From NCBI GenBank assembly GCA_013368315.1, contig JAACJM010000006.1, positions 1 through 64,000 of the forward strand: DNA of 64,000 nucleotides, in the 5' to 3' direction. This stretch comes from Tetrapyrgos nigripes (Eukaryota; Basidiomycota; Agaricomycetes; Agaricales; Campanellaceae). Below the pieces are notes generated by a model. It saw nothing but the letters and a program-made list of their open reading frames with translations, had not been told where the DNA came from and did not search any database. Each line of letters opens with the position of its first letter. The first letter of the stretch is position 1. A program made the translations under genes and the position numbers. Shown one piece after another: positions 22,527 through 33,829 of the stretch.

Positions 22527-22582
22527 CCTAAGCTGTGGTTGAACTGAGCTTTCTCAACAGATTGTCCTGAACCCTCACTTCA

Positions 22583-22634
22583 GTAAGTACTTGACACTCT
22601 TTCCTCGGGATTTTTTTAACCCTTTGTTTTTCAG
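22583..22634 (+). other. Probable 5'-leader intron of the HET gene
   Basis: A 52-bp stretch from GTAAGTAC to TTTTTCAG lies between the TATA-like box and the ATG at 22660. Length and signals match coding introns elsewhere in the window. Confidence 0.5.
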
Positions 22635-22659
22635 GTCAACTCTCGATACTTCCTCCATT

Positions 22660-24687
22660 ATGCGTCTCTTAAACACGAAAAACTTCACAGTCGAGCAGTT
22701 CTTCACCGACATTCCATGCTATGTGATCCTCTCGCACACTTGGGAGCAGGACGAGGTTACTTTTCAGGATATCCAGAACCTCGACGTCGCCCGATCCAAA
22801 GCCGGCTGGCGTAAAGTCTTTTACGCTTGTCTCCGTGCTCGTCGCTATCGTTTCGATTGGATCTGGATCGATTCATGTTGTATCAACAAGGAAAGCAGTG
22901 CCGAGCTCTCCGAGGCGCTCAACTCGATGTACCAATATTACGAGGACGCAGCGATGTGTTACGTCTACCTATCTGACGTCTCTGGAGAGTATCATCCTAG
23001 AAATGCAAAATCCAACTTCAGAGATAGTAGATGGTTCAGGAGGGGCTGGACACTTCAGGAGTTGCTCGCTCCTGAATATGTTGTATTTTTGGATAAGGGC
23101 TGGGAAAGGATTGGGACCAGATGGAGCTTGCGAGATGTAGTGTCGGCGGTTACTGGCATCCCAGTAGATGTCTTCGAGGGACGGATTATCGACGAATACA
23201 GTGTCGCTCAGAGGATGTCATGGGCAGCGTTTCGAGAGACTACGAGGCCGGAGGACCAAGCATATTGTTTGTTGGGGGTTTTTGGTGTCAGTATGTCGCC
23301 GATCTATGGGGAGGGTGGGGTCAAAGCCTTCATGCGGTTACAGCAGGAGATTATCAGGATTTCCGATGATCGCAGCATCTTTGCTTGGGCCGCGGCACCG
23401 GCCGGGAAAGCCGAGACAAGGGGTTTGCTAGCTCGATCACCCTATGAATTTAGGATGTCAGGCGACGTGCAGGCTTCAAATGTCGAACTCATCGGCAACC
23501 AATCATCCTATTCTTTCAATAACAATGGCCTGCATATCCATCTTCCTTTCAATCCCATCCCTTCCAGTTCTGAGCACTTTGGCGAACCCATCTTCCTTGC
23601 ACACCTACTCTGCCAGTCCAAGAGAGGCGGTAGCCACTTGACCGTTTATCTCCGAAAGACGAGTGGACATCAATACATACGGTGTTATCCAGACGAATTA
23701 TTCTTGACGAGCTCACCACTGCCAATGGATGACGTTCGGGAGGTCACCATCACAGAGCGTCTCGTCACAGGGCGCAGGGTCCGAGCCTCGAATACATCCA
23801 GGTGGACATCACAGTACGAAATTGAACTTCTTCGATCAGCTTGGGACATCGTTCATCAACAACCTCGGGGACCAGTCGAGATCTCTCGCATCAATGAACA
23901 TACAGTGGCTCTATTATATTTGGACAAATGGGGATATGGGACTCTTGAGTACCAGTCTCAGACAACCGGAGATTATTTCTACATCAGCCGTATAAATGAC
24001 CGGCCTTCCCTGTCAATTGGTTACAGTTCGATCGGAGGTTCCATTCCAGGGGATACACATCTAGGGAAACTGAAAAGCGGAAACTACATAATGATTACGT
24101 CTGAGAGGAGAGGAGATTCGCAGGAGAAGATAGACGTTGGTTATCTTGCAAAAGATGACTCAGAAATTCGCCTCTGGACTGGTCCATTGCGACTCCCTGA
24201 TTTGGGCATAATAGTTCATCCCACGTTGAGCCTACCCTCCTACGATCGTCATCTCGAGCTCCAAGGGATCTTTCCACCTGATCCCTTTGGTAGGATTACT
24301 CAAGATATGGCCTATGCTACCGTCTTCCGACCACATCCTGATGATCCGAAGGAATGCAGTCATCCTACGTTCCGCCTACTTACATACCGATGGGATGTTT
24401 CACCGGTCCAGTCATATATATTTCACGTCGCATTTGGGCTCCAAGGATCTTCGGTTTGGACTGATCTTGTTGTACAAAAGTCTTCCTCTCACGAAACTTC
24501 TGAATATGTTTGGAAATCCTATCTCGACTCTGGGCCAAGGGCCGGGAAGCGATTGAAGGGTGAAGGGTTTGCAAAGACCAAGTTGATGAGCGATTACGGT
24601 CTTTTCTCGTTCTCGGTGACTGCTGAGATTAAGAGGACTGAAAATCTGCAGCTGGGGGATTACTCATTGCGCATGTACTGGAAATAA
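22660..24687 (+). CDS. HET-domain (heterokaryon incompatibility) protein, intact
   Basis: A single 675-codon frame starts at MRLLNTKNF; an upstream in-frame TTG at 22591 is not a likely start. The HET domain lies at the N-terminus with its three hallmark blocks: YVILSHTW (residues 21-28), WIDSCCINK (69-77) and FRRGWTLQELLAP (126-138), followed by EDQAYCLLGVFGV. HET proteins act in the cytoplasm in self/non-self recognition after hyphal fusion and can trigger cell death. The long C-terminal region (about residues 260-675) has no repeat (no NACHT, WD40 or ankyrin) that I recognise. It is one of few undamaged genes here. A truncated paralogue lies 4.5 kb downstream at 27829-29201. The stop is TAA. 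Confidence 0.9.
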   Translation: MRLLNTKNFTVEQFFTDIPCYVILSHTWEQDEVTFQDIQNLDVARSKAGWRKVFYACLRARRYRFDWIWIDSCCINKESSAELSEALNSMYQYYEDAAMCYVYLSDVSGEYHPRNAKSNFRDSRWFRRGWTLQELLAPEYVVFLDKGWERIGTRWSLRDVVSAVTGIPVDVFEGRIIDEYSVAQRMSWAAFRETTRPEDQAYCLLGVFGVSMSPIYGEGGVKAFMRLQQEIIRISDDRSIFAWAAAPAGKAETRGLLARSPYEFRMSGDVQASNVELIGNQSSYSFNNNGLHIHLPFNPIPSSSEHFGEPIFLAHLLCQSKRGGSHLTVYLRKTSGHQYIRCYPDELFLTSSPLPMDDVREVTITERLVTGRRVRASNTSRWTSQYEIELLRSAWDIVHQQPRGPVEISRINEHTVALLYLDKWGYGTLEYQSQTTGDYFYISRINDRPSLSIGYSSIGGSIPGDTHLGKLKSGNYIMITSERRGDSQEKIDVGYLAKDDSEIRLWTGPLRLPDLGIIVHPTLSLPSYDRHLELQGIFPPDPFGRITQDMAYATVFRPHPDDPKECSHPTFRLLTYRWDVSPVQSYIFHVAFGLQGSSVWTDLVVQKSSSHETSEYVWKSYLDSGPRAGKRLKGEGFAKTKLMSDYGLFSFSVTAEIKRTENLQLGDYSLRMYWK

Positions 24688-24774
24688 GATTCTGGCAATA
24701 TATATTTATTTGATGACGCATTCCCCACGTGTTGACGCTCTCTCTTTCCTCGTCGTTCCCCCCTCCCCCCAAAA

Positions 24775-25200
24775 ATGGCAGACACCCCACTATTTATCCC
24801 CCCACTAATGACTCCAGCTCCCTCCGATGGCCGCTCTCACTCTCGCTCTCATTCCACGCACGCTTCGCCTTGGGTCAGTCCCGGATCCTCTCTGCCCCCT
24901 CAAGGCTATCTTCCATCCAATCAGTGCACACCATCCAGTCCCATGCCAGCTCAACCCGGCTTTATACTCCCCAAGACCAGGAGTCATGCTCCTCCTGGCG
25001 TTACGCCTGGAGGAGGGGGGACACCTTTACCGTCTAATGTCAATGTAGAGTTTATGGAGGATACCCCAATTTTGCGCCTACGCCGTTTGCGGGTAGTGCT
25101 TCATTGCCTGCTGGAGGAGGTGGAATGGGTGGTGGTATGGTGGTGGTGCGATGGGAGGTGGATACCCTGGGATGACGCCTTTTCAAGCACCTAGGTCGTC
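24775..25200 (+). pseudogene. DUF6699-type gene, N-terminal fragment (copy A)
   Basis: The ATG at 24775 starts MADTPLFIPPLMTPAPSDG, a Ser/Pro/Gly-rich N-terminus shared with the copy at 29289. The frame slips after NVNVEF (about 25050) and the sequence runs into the duplication junction (gggatgacgccttttcaagc), after which ATP20-linked sequence follows. The DUF6699 domain itself is missing, so this is a truncated copy. Confidence 0.65.
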
Positions 25201-25364
25201 CCCCTGGTCTACACCTGGAATGGCACCTGGGATGGGAATGGGTGGCGTCATCGGGGTTGTCGTCGGGTCATCCAACGAACTTGGTGCTGACATCGGCATT
25301 CGAAGTTGACTACAGTGGTCAAGCTAGTCAGTATCACCGATGACGGTGTCGGGATTCCTCGTAG

Positions 25365-25915
25365 AAGTGCACGTCCAATGCCCAAGTCGAAGCCGCTCAA
25401 AAAAAGGAACAAGAAACGTCTAGTGCCCAACAAACTGCTGGAAGGGTTTTAGAGGGTGCTAAAAAGGTTGCTGGGCCTCTTGGAGAAGGTTGGGTCCATG
25501 CTTGGCTGTACGTGTCTCCCTTCGTGTCTTTCTGACCCTCTTTTCTTTCATGTCTTCCCTTTACCTCCCTCCATAACAATGCGTCTAACCTACCCCCAAC
25601 CTATCACCTACAACCTCTCCGTCTTCTGGGGGATCTGCAAATACATCTACCGAAAACCTCTCCCCTCCCTCGTAGCGACCGTTCGTTCTGCGTATGAGAC
25701 CATGTGGGCTAGAGCCATCAATAGGGACTTTTGGTTTGGAGCTGTCAGGAGCGGGGACATTGCTAGAATTGGCGTGTATGCAATGGAGGCATATGGGATT
25801 TTTAAGGTTTGTTTTAATACTATTACTACATCCGAGTCGTCGTGTTGACGTTGTGTTACTCTGTATTGGTGAAATCGTTGGAAGGAGGAGTCTCGTCAGG
25901 TACAATGTTAATTAG
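25365..25915 (+). pseudogene. ATP20: ATP synthase subunit g (ATP20) pseudogene, copy B
   Basis: It has the same parts as copy A: AQQTAGRVLEGAKK, a frame change to EKVGSMLG, then NLSVFWGICKYIYRKPLPSL and ARIGVYAMEAYGIFK in one open frame, and IGEIVGRRSLV before TAG at 25913. The CGA lost in copy A is intact here (25651-25653). However, an 18-bp deletion has removed the CCAG acceptor used in copy A, the N-terminal frame break is shared, and no AG precedes the final exon. The shared defects show that the gene was already damaged before the segment duplicated. Confidence 0.8.
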
Positions 25916-26231
25916 GCGTCTTTCCTTCCAATATAGATGTTATCTTTAGCACATACAATACATACCAATGCCATCTCAGCGATGGCTATTTCTTCTCCCC
26001 ACGTTGTTTATCCTCCTTCGTGATTGAGACTACCTACCCGCCGTCTACTACACGCTACTCTCAACTACAAGGGAGGTGCTAATGGGTCTGTTTCTTTTCT
26101 ACTTTGCGTTTTCCTTTTCTTGTACTTTAAATTTGTAGACTTCCTCCCCTCTACATCTCGTTTCCCCTTTTCTGTCTTTTTCTTTTTCTTTTCCTTTTGG
26201 ATGCTTTGGAAGGCGGGTGGGGGTTACACTA

Positions 26232-27828
26232 CCCTTCTCTTTCCTTTATTTTTCTCCTTTCTTTACGTCAGGTTTGGCGTTGGCTCTTCCTTGTTCTCCT
26301 CATTCTCGTTTTTGTTTTTGTTTTGTTCCTGTTTCTCCATTCTTTTCTCCCCACACAAAGAGGAAGACGTGACCACTGACCATAATATTATCCAGTCCCC
26401 AGTGTCCGGTGTCCAGTGTTCCGCGCCTAGTGTCTATTTCCCCTTCCTTCTTCCTTCCTTCTTTTCCCTGTTCTTCTTCATATACTTTTTATCATTTTAC
26501 TCGCAAGGCTTGAGCAGCCCATGCAAGTTTACCTTTCGTGAAAATAATTTTAGTATGAGAAACTTACCTGTGAATAAGGCTCGGGTACTTTTCATCCAGT
26601 TTTCTATCAAGTACTTATGTGTACATATGTCGTTTTTCAACCCATAGTATGCCTTCGTCACTAGACTCATTCCCCAGTCGGTTGGTTCAACGTGCCCACG
26701 AGTGTTCGGGGCTCCCTGTCTTCACACCGAGACCAACTAACACAGTGACACAAAAAAAATATCCAAAAGTGTTCATGTTCGTGTTTGTGATTGTAGTGTA
26801 ATGTGCTATGAGGCCTACCATAGCGACCCGCCTTCTCCCTCCCATTACCATTCCTCACCAACTCCAATGCTGGATAGGAAGACGGTGCCAAGGGGACCTG
26901 TGTACGAGACCGAGATGAGAAACAAAACCCAAAACCAAATTCAAGAACCAAACACGTTTGCGAGTATGGATGGAGGGGGGATGATGATTTGGTTTGGCAG
27001 GGAGGAGAGAAGAGAAAGATGGGAAGGGAGGGTGGGGGGGGGGGGGGTTGGAATCGACAACATAGTCACAGCTGATATTGTATATGTTGGACGCGGTGAG
27101 GCCAGTAGTGGGGATGGGAATACGAGAAGGAGAGGAAGGGGGAAGAAGGAAGAGAACGTCAGTAGTCCGTTACTTTGATTAAATGCAATGAAAGACGTGG
27201 AGAGGAAGAAAGAGAAGATGGGGATAGCAGATTATTGATAGGTTTCAGAAGTAGGTGAAGACAGAAAAGTTGGGTGGGTAACAAAAAACACCACAGAAAA
27301 ACAAAAAACGACGAAAAAGAACACTCACGTCCATCTGTTACATCACCCCCTCTCCTCCCCTTGTACGCACTCATAATTGGACTTGGAGTAGACGGCAACG
27401 CCGGTGCAGACTTATCCAACACCGTCATCGTCGTATCCGCACTTGTCGCCGTTGCAGTAGAGGTCGTCGACCCAGGTGGCATCAAAGGGTGACAGTGGGT
27501 ATTTTGCGCTGGATTTTGAGAGTGGGGAGAGGGGGTTGTGGGATCTGGGACAGTATGAAAAGACCTTGTTGTTCCTTGTTGTTGTTGTTAGGTTAGTAGC
27601 TTTGTGGGGGGCGTTAGCTTCGTCTCATCTGCAAAGGACCCACCAAAGACACAAAGCAACTCCCCCCCCCAAATCTTCCACTCATCCCTCTCCACTTCCA
27701 CACTGTCTTGGCTCACCGTCATCCGGTTGAGTCCATCCATGACACTCCTCACTGCATTTCCAATACTCGGAATGGGGAGAAGATATGTTAAAAGCACAAC
27801 GGATAAGAGAACAAACATGTTTTGGCAG
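26232..27828 (-). other. Unidentified spliced locus, copy B
   Basis: Counterpart of 17612-19256. The minus-strand run LFVLLSVVLLTYLLPIPS with GLNRMTVSQDSVEVERDEW is open here too, and MPPGSTTSTATATSA recurs. Substitutions between copies keep several amino-acid runs readable, but no family is recognised. A poly-G run occurs near 27033-27048. Confidence 0.35.
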
Positions 27829-29201
27829 GTGGGGTCAAAGCCTTTATGCAGCTACAGCAGGAGATTATCAGGATGTCCGATGATCGCAGCATCTTTGCTT
27901 GGGTTGTGGTACCGCCCACGAAGGAGTGGCAGATCGATCACCCAGCCAGGAACACCAAGACAAGGGGTTTGCTAGCTCGATCACCCTATGAATTTAGGAT
28001 GTCAGGCGACGTGCAGGCTTCAAATGTGGAACTCATCGGCAACAAATCATCCTATTCCTTCAATAACAACGGCCTGCATATCCATCTCCCTTTCATTCGC
28101 ATCCCTTCCAGTTCCGAGCACTTTCATGAACCCATCTTCCTTGCACACCTACTCTGCCAGTCCACGAGAGGTGGTAGCCACTTGACTGTTTATCTCCAAA
28201 AGACGAGTGGACATCAATACGTACGGTGTTATCCAGACAAAGTATTCTTGACAAGCTCACCGCCGCCAATGGATGACATTCGGGAGCTCACCGTCACAGA
28301 GCATCTCATCACAGGTCACAGGGTCCGAGATACATCCTGGTGGAAATTGCAGTATGAAATTGAACTTCTTTGATCAGCTTCGGACTTCTTTGATCACCCT
28401 CGGGGACTAAGCGGGATCTCTAGCATTGATGAACATACAGTATCTCTGGCTTTGAGAACAACTCATGAGGCAATTTGGTACCAGTCCCAGAAGACTGGAG
28501 ATTCTTTCCACATCGACTGTAGATATCACCGGCCTTCCCTGTCAATTGGTGACAATTAGATCATAGGTTCCATTGCAGGGGATATGCTTCTAGGGAAACT
28601 GGACAGCGGAAACTACATAATGATTATGTCTGAGAGGAGAGGATATTTTTCGGAGAAGATAGACATTGGTTATCTTGCAAAAGATGACCCAGAAATTTGC
28701 CTCTGGACTGGTCCATTGTGACTCCCTGAGTTGGGTGTAATAGTTGATCCCATGTTGAACGCACGGTGTCTCGAGTTCCAAGGGATCTTTCCACCTGATC
28801 CCTTTGGTAGGATTACTTAAGATATGGCCTATGCTACCGTCTTCCGACGACATCCCGATGATCTGAAGGAATGCAGTCATCCTATGTTCTGCCTACTTAC
28901 ATACCGATGGCTTGATTCATGGTCCAGCCAGTCATATATAATTCACGTCACATTTGGGCTCCAAGGATCTTCGGTTTGGACTGATATTGTTGTACAAAAG
29001 CCTCCCTTTCACGAAACTTCTGAATATGTTTGGAAATCTTATCTCAACTCTGGGTCAAGGGCTGGGAAGCGATTGAAGGGCAAAGGGGTTGTGGAGACCA
29101 AGCTTCCAGACTACCCTGGGTATTCGGTGACTGCTGAGATTAAGAGGACTAAGAATCTGCAGCTGGGGGAGTACTCATTGCACATGTACTGGAAGGGATA
29201 A
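27829..29201 (+). pseudogene. HET-domain gene, truncated paralogue (copy B)
   Basis: Matches the intact HET gene from its codon for about residue 219 (GGVKAFM) to the C-terminus; the HET domain proper is deleted. In-frame stops include TGA 28371-28373 (intact copy CGA 23833-23835), TGA 28719-28721 (intact CGA 24190-24192) and TAA 28818-28820 (intact CAA 24301-24303), all single C-to-T changes. Another stop near 28558 comes from a cluster of changes. The junction near 27828 fuses it to the unidentified locus. Confidence 0.9.
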
Positions 29202-29288
29202 ATTTCTGGCAATATATATTTATTTGATGACACATTCCCTGCGTGTTGATGCTCTCTCTTTCCTTGTCGTTTCCCCCTCCCCCCCAAA

Positions 29289-30578
29289 ATGGCAGACACC
29301 CTGCTATTTATCCCCCCACTAATGACTCCAGCTACCTCTGACAGCTCACACGCCCACGGCCGCTCTCAGTCTCGCTCTCATTCCACGTATGCTTCGCCCT
29401 GGGTCAGTCATGGATCCTCTCTACCCCCTCAAGGCTATCATCCATCCAATCAGTGGGCACCATCCAATCGTTTTATACCCCCTGAGACCAGGAGTCATGT
29501 TCCTCCTGGTGTTACACCTGGAGGTGGGGGGACGCCTTTACCATCCAATGTCAATGTAGAGTTTATGGGAGGATACCCCAAATTTGTGCCTACACTGTTT
29601 GCGGGTAGTACTTTGTTGCATGCTGGAAGAGGAGGAGGAATGGGTGGTGGATACCCTGGCAAGCTGGGATGATGCCTTTTCAAGTGCCTATGTTGGGAAT
29701 GGGTGGTATGGGTGGTGGTATGGGTATAAGGACACTGTATATGGGAGCTGGGCTGGAATTATGGGAGACAATATGGGTGGCATGGGATGACTGGAAGAAT
29801 GGGTGGAGGCATGGGTGGTATGGGTATGGGAGGCATGCCTGGATGTATGGGTATGGGTCATGGGATGCCAGGTATGGGAGGAGGAATGCCCAGCATGGGA
29901 GGTGGCATGGCCCCTGCCGCCCCTGATCCCTTCACCTTGAAACCCTCTACTCCCTCCACCCATCCTCCTGCCTCACTGGCTCAACAGGGGATTGTCTCCC
30001 CTCTTTCACCCCCAGGTCTGGCTACAGCCCAGTATTAACCCCCCTCCAACTCTCCATCCTCAGTGTCTTACCCATCCTCAACCCCCTCCTCACTCCACCA
30101 TCTGAACTTGAAACCAACAAGACAAAGCCATATCTTAAATGGCGCAATGTGTCAACACTCTGATGACCCACCTTGTGTTTCTTGGTCTTGAGGTCGAACG
30201 GATCCAGCTACGTTTCCTTGCCAGGTGACTTCACTTATACTTATTCCATCTACTTGTTCAGCTGCACATCTTCCATTTACGGTTACTATCAATGCATCTA
30301 ACCTTGATGTGGGTGTTACTTGTGGAGATGTTGTCGAATCTCTTTCTCAAGCTTTGTACTCTCATACTTCCCAATCTGTGTTTGGGATTTTAACTTCTGA
30401 GAGGAAACAAGTCACTGCCCGTGCCTATCAGTTTAATTGTTCTTGTTCTCCAGGTGTACCAGGTGGTGTCTTAGGTGAGGGAATGCATCAGGTTGATTTA
30501 TTAAGTGGTGAAGGTTGTTGGGGTGGCATGAAAGAAATAGAAGGAATGAGAGAAGTAGGAGTCTACATCTCCAATTGA
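29289..30578 (+). pseudogene. DUF6699-type gene, full-length but frameshifted
   Basis: The N-terminus MADTLLFIPPLMTPATS (29289) leads to a stop at 29672 caused by about 8 extra bases (caagctgg) relative to the other copies. A Gly/Met-rich run (GMGGMPGCMGMGHGMPGM, about 29800-29910) follows in other frames. The DUF6699-like part begins near NPLLTPPSELE (about 30080), breaks at TGA 30189-30191 where CGA would fit, and resumes as PFTVTINASNLDVGVTCGDV to MREVGVYISN before TGA at 30576. DUF6699 is a fungal domain of unknown function. At least three frame breaks make this copy non-functional. Confidence 0.7.
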
Positions 30579-30659
30579 AGAAAAGCCTTAACTTTTGGCT
30601 TTATTTCTTTTCTCCCTCGAGTTCTGCTGTATCTTCATTTCTTTTCATCTACACTACAG

Positions 30660-31043
30660 CAGTGTTCGCTTTTAAGGCCTTAACTGGGGTCTTGAGAATC
30701 TTTAAGCCTTAATGGCCTTAAACCCTTAAATTTAAGGGGTTTTTTTTAAGGCTTAAGAGGTCCTTGATGGATGACAGAGGGAGGAGACACAGGCACTCAC
30801 AATCAACATGGAGGTATGCAAGCAGCAAAAGCACTCAAAGCATACTGATGCAAAGCTAGCTTCTCTGCCTCCTTCACCTCCTCTAAGGTTGATAAGCTAC
30901 CTCTTCCTCCTACCCAGCACTTAGCCGAGGGTTTTTGGTTCGCTTTTAAGCCATTAAAGACACCCAATGGATCTTTTAAGCCTTACATTTAAGGGGATTA
31001 AGGCTTAAAAGTTTTAAGGCCTTATGCCTTAAGGAGAACACTG
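30660..31043. mobile_element. 384-bp hAT-like MITE
   Basis: Ends are cagtgttcgc... and ...gagaacactg, in inverted orientation, flanked by the 8-bp direct repeat cactacag (30652-30659 and 31044-31051). Terminal CAGTG plus an 8-bp duplication is the hAT superfamily pattern. The interior is full of ttaaggcctt-type palindromes and has no open frame of note. Confidence 0.85.
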
Positions 31044-31054
31044 CACTACAGTTC

Positions 31055-31185
31055 CATGAAAGAAATAGAAGGAGTGAGAGAAGTAGGAGTCTACATCTCC
31101 AATTGGAGAAAAGCCTTAACTTTTGGCTTTATCTCTTTCTCCCTCAAGTTCTTCTGTATCTTCATTTCTTTTCATCTACACTACT
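31055..31185. repeat. Duplicate of the DUF6699-type gene end
   Basis: About 130 bp covering KEIEGMREVGVYISN and the 3' flank (30528-30659) reappears after the MITE, so the gene end was tandemly duplicated and the MITE inserted at the junction of the copies. Confidence 0.8.
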
Positions 31186-31703
31186 TGTTACCTGTTGTAC
31201 TTCAACTTGTACTCATACTCATACTCACTCATGTTCATTCTCGTGTTTGTTTTTGATTCTGTATTGTTATTTATGTACTTACATACACATACTATGTATA
31301 CTACTTCTTTCTTTTCCTTTCTTCGTGCTTCAATGCTGACCACTGTAAGTATAACAACATGTTTACTGTACTGTACTCAAACTTTGCAATCAATCAATCG
31401 CTTTCCTTTGTCTATTCTAGTAATCTCTAATCCCTTGTCTGATCATGATGTGGTAGAATGAATGAGAACTAGTATCCGAGATGTGGTGGCACATTTGGGA
31501 CAAGTCATTTTGCTGCTATAGGCATCCCTCGTTGTTCTCAATGTTTCCTTACACCTTTCTGTTGAGTTAGCTAGGTAGTACTCCAGCCCAGGCCTCCATA
31601 TTAAAACATCATGAACATATTTCAGCTCAAACTAGCTCAGCATCTCATGTATATAATAGCCTGTACCAAGGTCACAGAACAATTGTAAGGTCCTTATCTA
31701 TAT

Positions 31704-33077
31704 CGGTATAGGGAAATCTGCGGGTACCCCATGCGGGTCTGCGGGTGGGCTGCGGGTACCATTAAATATTTGAGTTCAGCATTATATGGCATACATACGA
31801 GCATTTGTAACATAGTAGAGAGACATAAAAGTGAATATAGAGCTTGTAGATAGACTTCAACGAAGTGTAGTGAAACTCAAATGTACATGGATAAGCACAG
31901 CCACTCACTCCCATCTGCAGTAGTCTCATTCCTAACTCAAGTATTTCTCTACAAAGCAGCCTAGATATTTTTGCCAAAAGCTTATTGCATGCACTAGAGA
32001 CTATTTCCATTCTCTGCATGCCAATATTCTATGAATTATGTACCCAAATTACCCTTAGACTTGAAATGAAGCCTGCATCAATAAAACTCTTCGTGGTTCG
32101 CAGTGTAAATGCAACATACTCATTCTAATACATCACTGAGTCAATGTTTCAAGTGTTCAATAAAGTAATTTGTTCATCCAATTCTAGAAAAGTCAAGATC
32201 AATGTGAATTCAGCCCAAGGTTTACTAGAATTTATGATAGAAATTTACTTCTACACATTGAGCATGTCAAGGTACTGGTTATTAGTACAGAAGCTACAGC
32301 ATTCCTTGTTTTCAAACTGTTAGATGTTGTGTGGATGTTAGTAATGCTCACGAATGGTACCCGCATGGTACCCGCAGTGGCTGTGCACATGCGGGTACTA
32401 TGTTTCTTGCCTTGATGTTGTATGAGAGTCCGTTGAAGAGAATGAACGGCTATTTGCACATACATACTACTGTCCTGGCATGAATGAAAGCTCAGTCTCT
32501 CTGACCAAAAAAAATCCAGAAGAAATCCAAAAAAAAAATAAATAGAAAATGTCAAATCTGGCCTTAGATTTTTTGGCTGTGATTTGTGACTGAACTGCCT
32601 TTCATGCTGGTACACTAACCTGCCTGCTAAAGTAGCATCAACAGCAGGCCGTATGATGCTTTTACCAAGCCATTTCTACAAAAAGAATATTCTATGCAAC
32701 TAAGGCTATGTAACGTTGGATACTCATACTTACAAGCAGTCCCATTTGCAGAGAAGGGCAAGAGTAAGTGCAGAGTGGGTCAGAAAGTGTCAATGATAGG
32801 TGATGCTGAGTCTTGCATATACCACGTAAATCCCATCATTTTTGTATGAATGATTTTACCTCAATACCGACAGCGCGTTCTGTTCTTTGTGAAATTGCTA
32901 CACAACAGACTCTGCATTTTGAAAGGACTATCTACACAATAAAAAGAGCAATTAGAAGGCTTAATCAACTAAGATTCTACATGATAAGCAAAGGGTAATG
33001 GGTACCCGCATCACCCGCATCACCCGCATGTACCCGCTGTGTACCCGCATGGGGTACCCGCAGATTTCTGATACCCG
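31704..33077. mobile_element. 1.37-kb inverted-repeat element, 9-bp target duplication
   Basis: The direct repeat tatctatat flanks it (31695-31703 and 33078-33086). The left end cggtatagggaaatctgcgg and the inverted right end cgggtatcagaaatctgcgg share a run of over 20 bp (aaatctgcgggtacc onward). Subterminal and internal arrays of acccgca / tgcgggt occur at about 31720-31765, 32350-32395 and 33000-33065. No transposase is visible. A 9-bp duplication suggests a Mutator-like origin; if the first base belongs to the element, 8 bp would suggest hAT. Confidence 0.8.
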
Positions 33078-33086
33078 TATCTATAT

Positions 33087-33829
33087 GGAGTAGTCTTGAG
33101 CAGGATCTTACTGTAGGAATTACAGACCACATAATGGAGTTGATAGATTGTATTGCACTTGCAGCTTTGAATGAGTTACTTGCTGCAATCGCATGATGTT
33201 GTATCTACTTTTACAAGCTTTTATACTATGTACTACTGTGGCTGAGCAAATCTGTAAATAGAGCAAAGTGGTGCTAAGTGGATACTACAATGTAATGCCT
33301 GAGATCAGTAGCTATGTAAGTATGGAGTAAAGTGGAAAGTGAGTGGTGCATATGTGGCTAATTATATAGAATTCCAACACTTACTGGATCTCAATATGCA
33401 GGATCTGAGAAGTCACTCCAACACCCCGAAATTGGACAAAGCAACAAAAATCGCAAATATTCATCTACTAGGAGTTGAGGAGTGCACATCTTATTTCTCT
33501 ACTAATTCATCAAAGTTAAAAGACATTCTCTGTTCAGGGTCATCACAGAGGGGTGCCAAGGCATATCACCCAGAGGCAGCATCCAGAGTTGCAGCTAACG
33601 GTACGCATTAATTACCATACATGACTCCTATTTGAGTACTATTCATTGGCATAGCCCAAGGACTTGGAAAATCAAAAGAAAGGCCAAGCTCATTTTGAGT
33701 GCATGTGTCAATTTGTCAAGGCATTACCAGCATACAGTAATCAGGAATTTCCAAAGGACCTGGAGGCCGTTGGTCCGAGGTGTAACACCATCAATGAGTT
33801 ACTTGTGTATCTGAAGCAAGCGGTACGTG
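33087..33829. other. No gene recognised
   Basis: AT-rich. A 90-codon plus-strand frame at 33339-33611 begins MSGAYVANYIEFQHLL but matches nothing I know; it may be remnant transposon coding sequence interrupted at 33830 by the LTR element. Confidence 0.35.

Larger units (their letters stand above)
15101..25146. repeat. Segmental duplication, copy A
   Basis: 15101-16217 matches 25147-26231; 17612-19256 matches 26232-27828; 23314-25146 matches 27830-29660 with substitutions. The order is the same in both copies: DUF6699-type gene fragment, ATP20 pseudogene, unidentified locus, HET gene, DUF6699-type N-terminus. The join between copies falls inside the DUF6699-type coding sequence (ggataccctgggatgacgcc near 25160), as expected for a tandem duplication by unequal exchange. 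A additionally holds a TIR element (16218-17611) and a copia fragment (19328-21493). Confidence 0.85.
25147..29660. repeat. Segmental duplication, copy B
   Basis: This matches copy A in the same order but lacks the A interval of about 19257-23313 (copia fragment, intergenic DNA and HET N-terminus). The junction at 27827-27830 joins tgttttggcag to gtggggtcaaagc. It also lacks the TIR element of A, leaving an intact TA site at 26230-26231. Confidence 0.85.

Noticed and set aside
22591..22659. N-terminal extension of the HET protein from an in-frame TTG
   Set aside because: The extension reads through a clear leader intron (22583-22634) and the family start motif begins at the ATG at 22660.
26024..26647. 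207-codon plus-strand ORF
   Set aside because: It is Phe/Ser/Leu-rich reading of a T/C-rich non-coding strand; the counterpart in copy A is not open in the same way.
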